DNA of 64,000 bases, taken from contig ML681998.1 in NCBI GenBank assembly GCA_007922195.1, positions 19,567,385 to 19,631,384 on the forward strand. The letters run 5' to 3'. Below, piece by piece: positions 35,066 through 46,646 of the stretch. A program made the translations under genes and the position numbers. How positions within the stretch are numbered: the stretch's first letter is position 1; each line of letters opens with the position of its first letter. The notes under the pieces were generated by a model that saw only the letters and a program-made list of their open reading frames with translations, was not told the origin of the DNA and did no database searches. The stretch is from Podocnemis expansa. Taxonomy: Eukaryota > Chordata > Testudines > Podocnemididae.

Positions 35066-35321
35066 CAGGATGGGTCGCCTAGGGAGCCAAAAATTAGGGG
35101 TCACCAAGGGCTGGGCTGGGGCCAGAGACCCTATCTTGCCCTGCTCTGCTTCCCATCCATAGCCAGAACCCTGCCAGGGGCGCTACTCCCCAGCTGGGGC
35201 TGTATCCCTGCCTGTGGCCAAACCCCGGTGGTGGCAATGCTCTGCTGGTTGCTGGTGGGGGGGAGGAGGGGGGTGATATCTCTGTTGGCCTATGGTGGCA
35301 AAAAGCCTTGCGCCGGCCCTA
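35066..35321. mobile_element. hAT element (256 bp)
   Basis: Perfect 8-bp duplication GCTGCCTT at 35058-35065 and 35322-35329. The right end, read inverted, is TAGGGCCGGCGCAAGGC, a common hAT terminus; the left end CAGGATGGGTCGCC is a diverged partner. Confidence 0.85.
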
Positions 35322-35329
35322 GCTGCCTT

Positions 35330-36251
35330 AGGCTTTATGCTTTGTCAAAAACCCTTGAAAAAAGCCCCTGGACACCTCTGTCAGTAAAGACCTGACTCTC
35401 TTTGGCTTCTAGTAACTTCTCCACATTCCTCAGTCTGATAATGCTTTTTCCAAACTGCATTTCTGCAAGCTGTAAGAGGTAGTGTAATGTCTCTCTCTTT
35501 GCCCTTCCCACTGTTCCAGGGCACCCTGAGTAGGAAATTAATGACGGTTTTGCTGACATCAAGCATTCAAAATTAAGAGTCTGGCCGCTTAAGATCATGA
35601 GATTTAATAATAATAAATAATAAATTATTTCCATTATTATTAAGAAGAATGTGCAGTTCTTTTTATTTGACATTTAATTTCTGAGCTATAGTAGTACTCA
35701 GGTCATATTTTCAAGCTTTCTTCAGGAGCTCTGAAGGCTAGAAACTATTTAAAAAAAAAAGCTGATATTCTCTTGTAATCATTTGAGTCTAAGAGCTGAG
35801 ACTTTAAGAAAAACAACCAACACAAGATTCACCATAAAATAGTGAATTGATAACACTGAATAATAATTTCTCACTGGTAAGAAATGTCACTTATGGAGTT
35901 GCACAAAGCTTGGATGGTGTGTTTGCAAGGCATGTGTCTGTTAAAACATTTGAGAATAATTCACCTGTATAGTAGTAGTGAGAAAAGCAAGGTAAGTAAT
36001 CTAGGTATATTAGGTTATGAACAGTGAAAATAAGGAAAAGAGCACATCAGTCCCTTATGGTTAGTCTTGGTAAAATGGAGGATAAAAGATAAAACTTCAT
36101 GTAAAATATGAAGGATATGCTTTCTGCATGCAATGCATTCATTTTCAGCTTTTCTTTACTGTGGTACTTATTTAATTTTGTTTTGAAAATTTTTGCACAG
36201 ATTTATACATAAACTTGAATAAACTTTCCATTGATCTATTTTCTTCTGCAG
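35330..36251 (+). other. RIMS2 intron upstream of the exon
   Basis: No transposon recognised. The last 15 bp form the acceptor. The stretch is repeat-poor compared with its surroundings. Confidence 0.6.
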
Positions 36252-36462
36252 GAAATTGCATCAGCAATTTGAAATGTATAAGGAGCAAGTGAAGAAAATG
36301 GGTGAAGAATCACAGCAGCAGCAGGAGCAGAAGGGTGATGCCCCCACGTGTGGTATCTGCCACAAAACAAAATTTGCCGATGGCTGTGGCCATAACTGTT
36401 CATATTGCCAAACTAAATTCTGTGCACGTTGTGGAGGGAGAGTGTCTTTACGCTCAAACAAG
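36252..36462 (+). CDS. RIMS2: RIMS2 internal exon: helix plus zinc finger of RIM2-alpha
   Basis: RIM2 is a presynaptic active-zone scaffold that links Rab3 on synaptic vesicles to Munc13 and calcium channels. The exon is 211 bp: one base completing an upstream codon, then 70 sense codons beginning KLHQQFEMYKEQVKK. A pyrimidine-rich TTTTCTTCTGCAG acceptor ends at 36251 and an AAG/GTATGG donor starts at 36463. Residues 1-27 are the charged helix and Gln-rich linker. Cysteines at exon residues 33, 36, 49, 52, 57 and 60 (C45 lies between) form most of the FYVE-like zinc finger. The last CxxC pair belongs to the next exon, which I do not see. The wording QFEMYKEQVKKMGEESQQQQ is closer to RIM2 than to RIM1 as I remember those families. 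No stops or frameshifts. Reading past the donor gives a stop at about 36505, so intron retention would truncate the protein. Confidence 0.96.
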
Positions 36463-36723
36463 GTATGGGATTTGATTAATATAAGTATTCCTGAGTTTTT
36501 ACATTGATGTCGCTTAATGGGAAGTGTGATGTAGTTTGGTATGGAAGTTCTCTGAAAATTGTTTTTGTTCTCTACATTTAGTTACTTAAGTTATTGGAAA
36601 TATATCTGATGAAGAAAATGGCTTTCCTAGTATATACCTGTGCCTGTCCAAGAGTTCAGTATCTGTTGTTCAGAATCACTGTTAATGCCTTATAGTTATT
36701 GCTCAGACAACTTTTCCTTCAAG

Positions 36724-36862
36724 CAGGGCCATAACTACAGCAAGGCGAGCAGGGCTTTGCCGTGGGCGCACTGGAGCAGCTCCATTAAAGGGAGTTTTCC
36801 TCACTGTTCACCCCAGGTGCCAGCCATTGTAAGGGGTGCCAGATTCCTTAGTTATGGCTCTG
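36724..36862. mobile_element. Small hAT element (139 bp)
   Basis: CAGGGCCATAACTACAG start, TTAGTTATGGCTCTG end. Flanks CCTTCAAG and CCTTTGAG agree at 6 of 8 positions. It lies 262 bp past the RIMS2 exon. Confidence 0.88.
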
Positions 36863-38100
36863 CCTTTGAGGAGGAAACTATGTTTTAGGGTCTATTAAGA
36901 CCTATGTCCATTTGACAAAGAATCATCATTAGAACTCTGGGCTACCTGTGGAGCAGTGAATATTGATTTCAGTTTAAGACATACCACAATTCTACTGTAG
37001 GATCATGCAGGTGGATCCTTGTGCCTGTGTGGATCCAGTTATAGGATTGGAACCTATATATGGAAGGAAAGGAATATTAGTGACAATAATGTTGAATTAG
37101 AATTTAGAGCAAGGAATTGATCTTAGCTTTACCTGGTCCAGGGTCACTTGGATAAGTCTTTTAGCTTCATTTTACTTCAGTTTAGTGACAGGAATTATAA
37201 TGTTTACTTACATCCATAGTGTCATTTGAGGGAGCTGTTAAATAGTGTTCAAAAACTGGTTTGAAGTTTTCACATAAAAGTCAGTACAAAATGCTTAGTA
37301 TCTACAGAAAAAACATCATTTTTCACTTTTGAGAAAGTATGTTTCATTTTAAAAAGATTAATGTGCTAAGAAACCATACTCAGCTCTATCATAATAAGTT
37401 GTGTTATGAAAGCTATGAGGTTGAATTAAAAAAATACTTAATTAAAACCACTACAGCAGAACTTTACTGAAATCTTCAGATAAAATCCCCAAAATTATGA
37501 TTTGACATAAAATAGGGAATAATGGTATAACAATGTAAATCATTCAGCGTAGAAGTTTGTTTGAGATTCAGACAGATTCAACTATTCAGGATGCTGTTCA
37601 GAGCCCTCTCCCAATTTATTTTTGTCTTTCATGGGAAAATGCATGGTTTCTTTCAACAGAGTAACTAGCACAACATGCACGTAACAACTTTCCAAATCTA
37701 GGCATAGAGTAACAGAAATTAATATGAGCTTTACAGGAAGTTGCTTTCATTATCATATCATTACGTTAAAATCTACAGGGAAAGTAAGAGATTTAATATA
37801 TTTGTCAGAAATTGATGCAAATAATAAATCAGAAAATACAGGCTCAGTGATGCCTAAAAGTACTTGCGAGCATATAAATATTTCAGACTGCGTCGAACAT
37901 AATGAAAGTTAGCTAAAATAAATACATTTTAAAAGATTACATAGTGCCTTTTACCCTGAAGGATCTCACATACAATTGTTGTTTTTAATAACTTATTAAG
38001 GTGACTACAATATTTTTTGTATGGGGAGTACAATCAATACTGTGATAGTTTTATCTAGTTGTCAAAGGCAAAACTGAACAGTTTTTCAAGTGCTTGCTCA
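36863..38100 (+). other. RIMS2 intron, no gene seen
   Basis: AT-rich; nothing recognised. Confidence 0.55.
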
Positions 38101-39093
38101 TGTCAATTCCAAACTAGGTGTGCATGCATGGCATGCATGATGTGCCAGAAATCTTTGCCCCTGGAGTACCCATTGGGTTAGCTGTGAAGCCTCCTGGAAT
38201 CATGCTTCCATAGTGCTCTATATAGGACTCTGCTGACCCTTCCCTCCTCAGTTCCTTCTTACTACCCATGATGGTTGTTGGACCAATGGTTGTCTCTTGT
38301 TAAGCAAGTGATTCCCCCTCATTATTGCTTAGCATTAAGTACCTGTAAATAGTTAAACAGTTAATTGTTGTATTAGTTAGGCTATAGTTACTGTTAGCAG
38401 GTAGTTTAGTCTGCACACCCTGTACTGGGTTAAGTCATCTGGGTCTTATAAGAAGCTGAAGGTCTGGGGTGACCAGCATGCCCTTCCTTAAGTGTTCAGG
38501 AGAGTCACACTTGAGGGGTAAGTATAAGTTCTGTCAGAGGTTCCGTACGAGGACTCAGAAGGAGAGGAGCCAAAGACTAATGATGGGGCAAGCTCTTTGG
38601 CTTTTAAGTGCTTTTGTAAAGCCACCAGGATATCTGCCTCAGTGCAGTGTGCCAACATCTGTATAAGAAGGGCTGTAGTCAAAGAACTTTACTAAGGAGC
38701 CATGGCACCATCAGACTTCTCCAGGACTGAAAGCCACGGCAGAGGAGAGTCACAGGCACTGTTCCTACTCCTTGGTGCCACATAAAAAAGAGATTGGAGA
38801 CAGGGTGCTCACTGACACTGAGATCAGGGAAGAAAGTAGGCAGAGTGAGACCTGTGCTAGGCCACTCAAGTCTGAACCTTCAAGACATGGCTGCACTGAC
38901 TTTGGCCCTGAGAAGTGACTTGTCGAATTCAGCACCGGTGCCATCTCTGACTAGAGAGATATTGGAGGACTTTCAGCTTTCCTCCATTCCTGAAGCCTTC
39001 AAGGCAGTGGAGGAGCTGTTTGAGGAGACATGTCTGCTGGCTCATCCTAGACAGGAATGTTTCCAGTGTACTTACGTGGTCCAGCACACTAGG

Positions 39094-39287
39094 CTAGTGG
39101 TTCCTGCCCTTTTCTCTGCTGTAGTACACCTTGATACCTTTAATTATTTTGAGTCACACCACCATATAGTATTCAATATTCATGAGCTTATCCATAAGTC
39201 TGACTAGTTTTTCAAAAGATTCTGTGGCACACCTGCTCAGGGCTGAGGGCACACTCGTGTGCCATGGCACATTGTTTGGGAAACACT
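39094..39287. mobile_element. Probable small hAT element (194 bp)
   Basis: TAGTGGTTCCTGC start and, inverted, AGTGTTTCCCAAAC end. Flanks ACACTAGG and GCACTAGG differ at one base. Exact limits are uncertain by a base or two. Confidence 0.7.
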
Positions 39288-39619
39288 GCACTAGGTTGCG
39301 ACTAAGGTCTTTTCAGTCATAGATAGCCAACGGTGTATTGCCCAGCTCATGTGCATTGGACTAAGTGGTGTCCCTGTCCCCTGAGGTTCTAATTTCCCTG
39401 AGCTGGTGGTGTGACACTAACTGAGTTTATGTAGGTGTTTTCTTCTGGTCATCTCAGCCATCGCATGTCAGGTGATGGATGCTTCAGACTTGGGATGGCA
39501 GGGCCCAGCTAGGTGAGCTCAGAACATAGAGCCTGTCTAAAGAATCAGACCTGTGGATGTACATCAATGTGAGAGTGTTAAGAGCAGTGTGATGAGCGTG
39601 CCAAGCCTTTCATGAAGAG

Positions 39620-40050
39620 CTATGAGGAAGGGTGACATTGGTGCTGATGGAGAACACAGCAGCAATGTTTTATATAAACAAACAGGGTGGAACTCACTCT
39701 TCTCCCTATGTAGGAAGCCTTGGATCTGTGGGATTTCTGCACTGCTTGGTCCAATCCATCTGGTGGTATTATACCTTTTGGGGCACCAAAACACTGTGGC
39801 AGACAGTTTAAGCAGGTTTTTCCTCACCCAGGAGTGGTTGATTCAGACATATTGGCCAATGTCTTCCAGAGGTGGGTTGTTCCCCAGGTACAACTATTCA
39901 CCTCACAGCTCAACAAGAAGGGTAAGGGGTTCTGCTCCTTTCAGGAGTTGCAGTCTGGGGTCCATTGTGTGTGCATCATCTCTTGGATGAATCATCTGTT
40001 CTACACTTTCCTGCCAACTCTGCTCACAACAGGGTGCTGCTGAAGATTTG
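39620..40050 (+). pseudogene. DIRS RNase H remnant
   Basis: Reading across two frames: VLYKQTGW (usual YINKQGGT), LWDFCTAWS, then LLGHQNTVADSLSRFFLTQEW and VPQVQLFTSQLNKK. The HQNxxADxLSR block holds the last catalytic Asp of DIRS/gypsy-type RNase H. Frame changes prevent expression. Confidence 0.75.
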
Positions 40051-40379
40051 GCAAAACAAGGCTGTAGTAATTCTGATAGCCACAGCTTGGCCAAGGCAGC
40101 ACTGGTTCATTATGCTCCTCGAGCTGTCAGTTGATGGACTGATCATCTTACCTCTTCTCCAGACCTGCTTACCCAGGACCAAGATACGTGATGGCAACCC
40201 AGCCTCAAGACACAGCACCTCACAGCTTCGAGGCTTTGTGGTTGAACTCCAGAGAGCTGGCTTGCTCAGACAAGGTCGGAGGGGTCCTCCTTGGTAGCAG
40301 GAAAACCTCTACTAGGAAAAAGCTGTAGCAGGAAAAACCTCTAGTAAGCCACCTACTTGGCAAAGTGAAAGTGATTCTC

Positions 40380-40720
40380 CATGTGGACAGCAACAAGGAG
40401 TATCTTCCCTTTAGCAGTGCCAGTCCTGATGATTTGGCTTATTCACCTCACCAGAAGGAGCAGGGCTTGTCAGATTCTTTGGTAAAAGTCCACCTGGCGG
40501 CTATCTTAGCTTTCAGTCTGGGGGAAGTGAGTGGCTTGATATTTGTGAACATGCTACCGCCTGGCAAAGGTGCCCACACCTGCATAAATGGCACACTTTC
40601 CAAGAGCACAGGCATCTTGTGCAGTCTTTCTGGCATAGGTACCAAACCAGGGCCTTTGCAAAACAATGTAGTTGTCAATTCACACCTTCATGATGCAATA
40701 TGCAATTGCTCATCAGGCTA
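40380..40720 (+). pseudogene. DIRS tyrosine recombinase N-terminal remnant
   Basis: LSDSLVKVHLAAILAFSLGE fits the SLxKVHLAAIxAF wording of the core-binding domain in DIRS recombinases. The catalytic R..HxxR..Y part is not visible. Confidence 0.5.
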
Positions 40721-41603
40721 GTGATGATTCTGCATTTGGGAGAGCCGTCCTGCGGTCTGTGGAAATTTGAGTTCCAGTCTCTCCTTCTAAGGTATGACTT
40801 GGGAATCATTTGGTTTGGAATCAACATGAGCAAGCACTCGAAGAGGAAAAGATGGTTACTTGCCTATAACTCGTGTTCTTTGAGGTGTGTTGCTCACGTT
40901 TATTCCAAAATCCTCTTTCTTACCCCGCTGTCTGAATTATCTGGCAAGAAGGAACTTAGGAGGCAAGGGTTTGCAGGGCCCTATATAGAGCGCTATGGAG
41001 GTGCAACTCCAATGGGCTCCACAGTACTTTGGGGGAAAATTTTCTGGAGATTGTGCATGCAGCATGTGCACACCTGGTTTGGAATGGATGTGAGCAACAC
41101 ATCTGGAAGATAACCAGTTACAATAAGTAACCATCATTTTTAAAGTCAGGGATGTGCACAGGAATAAAAATTTGGCAAGTTTTGTAGGGGTACCTTCTGT
41201 GCCCCTGCCGCAGGCTGTAAGAGCTGGTTCTTCCCTCTTTCCTCCCCACACCCATGGCCCCAGGTCCACTAGAGTTTGCTCTTTTCTCCCTCTCTATGGC
41301 CCCAGGTGCACCGGAGCTCTAGGACCAGAGAAGATGGCTTTCCCCAAGTGGCCCTGCGTCCAGAAACACTGTCATCTCCTGCCCCAGCCTGGGGCAGGGG
41401 AAGCTCACTCTCCCTACCCTGATCCCAGAAGAGTTTTTTGCCCTCTGCAAATTGGGGGAGGGGGCTTGGTGCCCCTGTTTCCCCATGTTGCACATGTTCT
41501 TGTTTAAGGGCAAATGCTGTACATTCAAACATCATGAAATGAAGACATCTCTGTGTGGGGGGTGAGGGTGTCATCAATTGACAACCAGAAAAATGCTTAG
41601 GAA

Positions 41604-42039
41604 CAGGGGCATCACTGACGTCTGTCACACGGGGCACGTGCCGTGAGTCCTGACACCAGTGTCCCGAGTGGCCGGTGTGGTTTCTGCTTCTCCCGGATCC
41701 GTGGTTGGGAGAGGCAGGTACCGCTGTGGGCGGCCCAGCCCCGGATGCGGGTTGGGTTGCCCGTGGTGACACCTGCCTCTCCCAACCATGGATCTGGGGA
41801 CTGGCTGCTTGTGATGACACCTGCCTCACCTAGCCAGGGGTCTGGGCCGGGCCACCTGTGGTGGCCCCTGTCTTACCTGGCCCCATCCCCGGCTGGGGAT
41901 CCAGGGCTGGGCTGGCGGTGGGGCCCTGAGACTGGATTGGGCCTGAGGTGCCGAACTGGACCCAGGAGGTGGGACCTGGGCCCAGGGGGCAGGTCTGGGC
42001 CCAGGCCCCAGGTCTTTTCCCAGGACAGTGGCGCTTCTG
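41604..42039. mobile_element. GC-rich hAT element (436 bp)
   Basis: CAGGGGCATCACTGAC start; inverted end reads CAGAAGCGCCACTGTC. Flanks CTTAGGAA and CTCAGAAA match 6 of 8. Long open frames within are a result of high GC content. Confidence 0.72.
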
Positions 42040-42613
42040 CTCAGAAATAGAGGGATGCTATGTGCATGTTGAGTGCCAGTTACTCTGTTAAAAGAAATCA
42101 GTTTTTCTGGCAGAAAGTGAAATTGGCAAGAGCTTGTCAAAGGGTTGGGAAAGTCAAAATTGCTCAGCAAAATTTCCCCATGGAAAATTTCAGTGTTGCA
42201 AATTTTGCAAAAAGGGAATTTTTCATCAGAAAAACATTGCAATTCAAATGAAACATTAATTTTTTTTGGCCAGCGCTAATAGTTGTCCCCTTTTTACATG
42301 TGTCCTTAAGTCCATCAGATTTATCATTTAAGATATAAGAAGAGGGAAGCTGTATTTAAACCATGCAGTATAGAAACAAATTATTGGGACACAACCATTT
42401 GATACTTCATTCCAAAGCAGTGTCGCTTTTATTTCCTGTATCTAAAATGAGATCATTGATGGACCTGTTTGAGCTCTTTCCATAATTGCAAAGTCATCCA
42501 GTCTTATGCCGGTAAGCAGTACACATCAGTTCAGGCCATCTAGAGGTAGCAAACATATCAGAAAAAGAAGTTGCTGAAGTACAAAGCAGCCGCAATTGTG
42601 CTTCTCTTAGGGT

Positions 42614-42927
42614 GACAAGGTGGGTGAGTTAATACTTTGTTTTGGACCAACTTTTGTTTGTGAGGGAGATGAGCTTTTGCACTACACAAGAGATTTTCTC
42701 AGGTCTGGGAAAAGTACTCAGAGTTTCACAGCTAAATACTAGATCAAACATATAGTTTAGCATAAATAGCACATATTTTAAAGGACCATTTGAAGTGGTC
42801 ACTGACTGTGACACTCTTGAGTATCTTTCTCAGATCTGAGGAAGAGCTCTGTGTAGCACAAAAGTTTTTCTCTCTCACCAACAGAAGTTGATTCAGTACA
42901 AGATATTAACTCACCCCTCTCTCTCTC
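42614..42927. repeat. Inverted pair of second-family tails
   Basis: Left arm about 42614-42720 and right arm about 42815-42927 face outward. The right arm contains CTGAGGA, AGAGCTCTGTGTAGCAC, AAAAG (42836 on), then CACCAACAGAAGTTGATTCA and CTCACCC. The left arm holds the complement (CAGGTCTGG...GACAAGGTGGGTGAGTTAAT). The 94-bp middle matches 18470-18540. Confidence 0.75.
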
Positions 42928-43607
42928 ATATTCTGGGACCTGTATAGCTACAACACTGCATGCTTCTCTTGTAGTGATTACAAAGGGCCACCATCACTTA
43001 GTAAGTGCACAATGCGTGGCTATGAGGGGAGCATAACAACATAGCTAAATGGTCTGAAAGTGTTCTGGGGAGGAAAAAATTTCAGTAAACTGAGTGATTG
43101 TAGCTCTTCTATAGTTCCCAGTAAATTTAAAGCTGTTCTTGACTTTCAGCTGTCCAACAGCCCAAGCGTTATTAATGGAAGACATGGCACCTGTCCTCCT
43201 TTGGATTGATACTTGAGGCTCCTTCCTCTTTTCTTTCATTTCTTTCTTCTTTCCATTGCTTCTGCCCTTTGTCTTTCAGCTCTCTGATTCATATTGATTG
43301 CCCTCATGACTGCCTTTTAGCCCATCCCTCATATATTCCCTCATAATGATATTTAATAAGAAAAATAATAAAAAGCTTGAAATCATTAAATCATGCATTT
43401 TGCATGTCTGTTTCTGTGTGATTTTATTAGTTCATCCTTCATCTTTCTAGTCATTGTCATGCTCCCTTGTTGTCTTAATGTGGATTGTAAGCTCTTTAGG
43501 GCTGTCTTCCTATGTGCGTATACAGCAACAAGTACAAAGAGACTACTATTATTATTGTGGCCTTTTGGGAGCTACCACAATACAAATGCTTAGCAATAAT
43601 ATTTTTA

Positions 43608-43695
43608 AAGGCAGATTCACAGATTCCAAGACAAGAAGGAACATCGCAATCATCTAATCTTACCTCCTGTATCACACAGGCTATAGAACTTCTCC
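43608..43695 (-). repeat. CR1 3' end, minus strand
   Basis: CACAGATTCCAAGACAAGAA, ATCATCTAATCTTACCTCCT, ACACAGGCTATAGAACTT is the complement of the common reptile CR1 3' UTR end. Confidence 0.7.
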
Positions 43696-44328
43696 CCAGA
43701 GCATAACAGGGCCAGAGCAAGATTTTAATTTCCAGAGGCTTTTGGAAATGTGTAACAGAAGTAATAAGTTTTAGGTAGCTTCCTGTTTTTAAGAGACATC
43801 TCAATGCATCGATAGCCATGTTAGAGTTAGACTCTTTGTACTGACTGTGTGACCCAAAGTAGGCTGAGAGTGGCTACATCCCCCTAATTTGGATTTTATT
43901 GATGTGGGAGAGTCTCCACTATGTATCTAGTTGTTATACCATCCTTCTCATGGGTTTCAGTGTCAGGCTTTAGCTGGGGGTGGGAAGAGGAGTTACTGGA
44001 GTATATTCTGGCTTCCCTCTGTTGTTGGAAAATCCTCTGGGGACAATTGCCTGCTGCTTCAGGTTAGAGCAAATTCCAGGGCTGCTATAACCTGTGCATT
44101 AAACACTCCAGCAAATCAAAATGCTGTAACTGACTCCTTGATAGCCTCCCCATCTGCTTTACTAAGTATAAATTTGTGAAACAGAGAATGTGGCCAACAG
44201 ATCAAATCTTCTGCATCTTATTATGAGACTCCTTTTGTTAAACAATCAATTTTCTGTGGTATTGGAAATGATCAAGGGATTTGGATTTAGGGGACATAAT
44301 TTTGCTGTCAAGTACACTTACATAAATT

Positions 44329-45081
44329 CAGGGGTTAAAGTAAGGGGGAAAGCCCTGGAATGCTGTTCCGGGACCCCCTAAAAATAGGGGAACATCCTGG
44401 AACGATGCATTCCAGGTCACCCAAAAATATGGGGATGTGATGGAATGCTGAGTTCCAGGGCCCCCTAAAAATAGAAGGGCGCACCGCAACCAGCGTTCTG
44501 GCATGTTCCCTTTAGGCCGGAGGAAGGAGGGGCTGTGGGCTGGGGCCGGCCCAGCCACCCCTCGCTTCCCTTCCCGGAGCCTGTGTGGCTCTTTCCCTTC
44601 TGGCTGGGGTCTGGCTGTGTGCACGGCCAGGCCACAGCCTCTGGCCTGGGCTCCTTTTGCCGACCAGCTGGCCGGCCAGCGCCATGGTCTCCTGCCCCCT
44701 GCCCAGCTCTTCAGTCAGGTAAGGGGGCCGGGGGAGTTTGGGGCAGTCGGGCAGCCAGCGGAGAAAGCGTGGGGGCAGGGAAGGTGTGTGGGGAGGGGGG
44801 AGAAGGGGTCAAGATGGTGGAGTAGGGGGTTAGGAGGGCTAGGATGGGGGCAGGGAGTTTAGAGGGTGGGGATTGGGGCTAAAAAGGACATGGGGAAAGG
44901 GGTCTAATGGAGGTCGGTGTTTTGGGGGCAGTAGCTAGGGTTAGAGGGCAGGTCTTGAGGGCAGTAGCTGGGGTGTGTGAGGGGGCCTCTGCCCCAGTGT
45001 GAGGAGGCCCCGCACCAGCATGAGGGGGACCTGCCAATTTGGAAGGGTTCCAGGACCCCCCAAATTATACTTTAATCCCTG
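44329..45081. mobile_element. hAT element (753 bp), GC-rich
   Basis: CAGGGGTTAAAGTAAGG start, TTATACTTTAATCCCTG end, perfect 8-bp flank CATAAATT (44321-44328, 45082-45089). Same family as 25916-27113. The interior has long G-rich and CTAAAAATAG blocks and no coding sequence I recognise. Confidence 0.95.
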
Positions 45082-45089
45082 CATAAATT

Positions 45090-45655
45090 TCATTCATTTA
45101 AATGGAGTTACTCCTTACTGACATTAGTGCAAGAGGAGAATTGAGCCGTACAAATTTTAACTGACTTTTAAAATTTTATTATTGAGTTGGTGTTCATCTG
45201 TCATGATGAGATGACCAAAACAGATACATGTTTTCTTATAACTATGCTGTGTTAAGTTTCAAAGTTTTTTGTTTAAACCCTTTTTCAGCCTGACTGGCTG
45301 ATAGAGGTAATTTGGCAGGGAGCTCTTACTCACTTAGAAGTGCCTTTGAGTGTTCTGATGTCAGTTGGATTTGACCTATCAAAGCTATGAGGTTTTGTGA
45401 ATTACACTTTGTAAATGCGAAGAGCGTTTTTAACAACAATCCACCAACACGAGGGTCTACTTTTTGTGTGTGTGCAGGTGACTGAGTAATGATTTTAGAT
45501 GTGTAATTGTCATGTTAAATGAGATTGGGGTACTGCACAGTAAAATGTCTATTGAGTGACTGGTTCCTTGCACAGTGAAGTGCACAGTCAAAGAGACAGT
45601 GTCCAACAGGAGCATAGCCTTGTGGTGCTGAAAAAATATGTTTTTCCTCCAAATA
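45090..45655. other. Intron, no gene seen
   Basis: AT-rich; nothing recognised. Confidence 0.5.
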
Positions 45656-45657
45656 TA

Positions 45658-45658
45658 T

Positions 45659-45702
<44 letters not shown>

Positions 45703-45715
45703 TCNNNNNNNNNNT

Positions 45716-45763
<48 letters not shown>

Positions 45764-45765
45764 TC
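45658..45765. repeat. CTTT microsatellite with assembly gap
   Basis: (TTTC)n runs either side of ten unknown bases at 45705-45714. The true length is therefore unknown. Confidence 0.97.
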
Positions 45766-46182
45766 AAGTTTCCTTCCTCTGAAGCAGCAGGGATGGCCAT
45801 GGTGGGAGATGGTGGAGGACGGGAATGGCCAAGAGTTCGAAGTGGCACCATGCACTCCTTCTCTCAAGTTCTTAGCTGGTTTTAGCTCATGTGCTCAGGG
45901 TGTAACTGATTGCCATATGTGGGGTGAGGGAGAAATTTCCGTCCAGGTTAGATTGGAAGTGATCTCGGGAGGTTTTCTTTGCAGTGTGTAGGCCACTTGC
46001 TATGATTTTCTTGGTATCATTTACCTACCACTGCAGGGGCACTGGGCGCTCATGCACCTCAACCACTCCTGTTATCTCTGTGGCACATAATAGTCTAATC
46101 TCCTCTGAGCTGTAATACTTTGGTCTATTTTCAGCTATTGAATTTAGTGTGTAGGGGCAGGTTTGTACTGGTAACCGATGAT

Positions 46183-46236
46183 TTATAGGAGGATGGACTA
46201 TATGATCTGGTGGTCACTTCTGGCCTTAAACTCTAT
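46183..46236 (+). repeat. CR1 3' end fragment
   Basis: GGATGGACTATATGATCTGG then GGTCACTTCTGGCCTTAAAC is the usual CR1 3' UTR wording. It stops at the element that begins at 46237. Confidence 0.65.
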
Positions 46237-46646
46237 GGGTACATTTACACTAGAGTCTTAGGTCAATTTATGGAAGGTTAAGTCAATTTACAGACTCCTG
46301 TGTCCACACTGGGCTTTTATAAAGTCAACTTATGCACTTCCTTAAGTTGGTTTAATAACACCACCTCTTAAGATTGACCTAATGCTTAAGTTCACCTTAT
46401 TAAGTCGACTTAAGCCAATGTAGATGGGGAACAGCCCTTAAGTTCACCTAACTGACCTCCAGGCTCCCTCCCAGAATTCCTGGCCACCAAGAAGAGCTGC
46501 ACTAGCACCTGCCAGTGTGGATGCAAGCAGTCGACTTGAGTTTCCAGTGTGGACTCTGTAAGTCGACTTAACAGGGTCATTGTCAAGTTGACTTAAAGTT
46601 GACCTTGTTAGGTAGACTTTACAGAGCCTCCAGTGTATACATGTCC
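46237..46646. mobile_element. DNA transposon, GGGTACATTTACACTAGAG ends (410 bp)
   Basis: Relative of 30357-31026: the start matches the inverted end CTCCAGTGTATACATGTCC, and TAAGTCGACTTAAG-type palindromes fill the interior. TAT borders both ends but is too short to prove a target duplication. Confidence 0.85.

Larger units (their letters stand above)
38105..41135 (+). mobile_element. DIRS-like retrotransposon, copy B
   Basis: Inverted terminal repeats: CATGCTTCCATAGTGCTCTA, TATAGGACTCTG and CTCAGTTCCTTCTTACT (38203-38265) reappear as the reverse complement at 40930-41010. The element runs gag remnant (38450-38700), RT remnant (38850-39300), RNase H (39620-40050), recombinase remnant (40380-40720), right repeat (40820-41130). 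All frames are broken. A small hAT-like repeat sits in the RT part. Confidence 0.78.

Noticed and set aside
41269..42050. 186-codon minus and 135-codon plus frames
   Set aside because: Low-complexity Gly/Pro/Ser/Arg-rich products, overlapping on both strands across a GC-rich hAT and its flank.
41145..42280. Outer element around the 41604 hAT (CAGGGATGTGCAC ... GCCAGCGCTAATAG)
   Set aside because: The proposed termini match too weakly and no target duplication was found.
45457..45991. Lys/Glu- or Phe/Leu/Ser-repeat proteins
   Set aside because: Translation of the CTTT microsatellite and an assembly gap.
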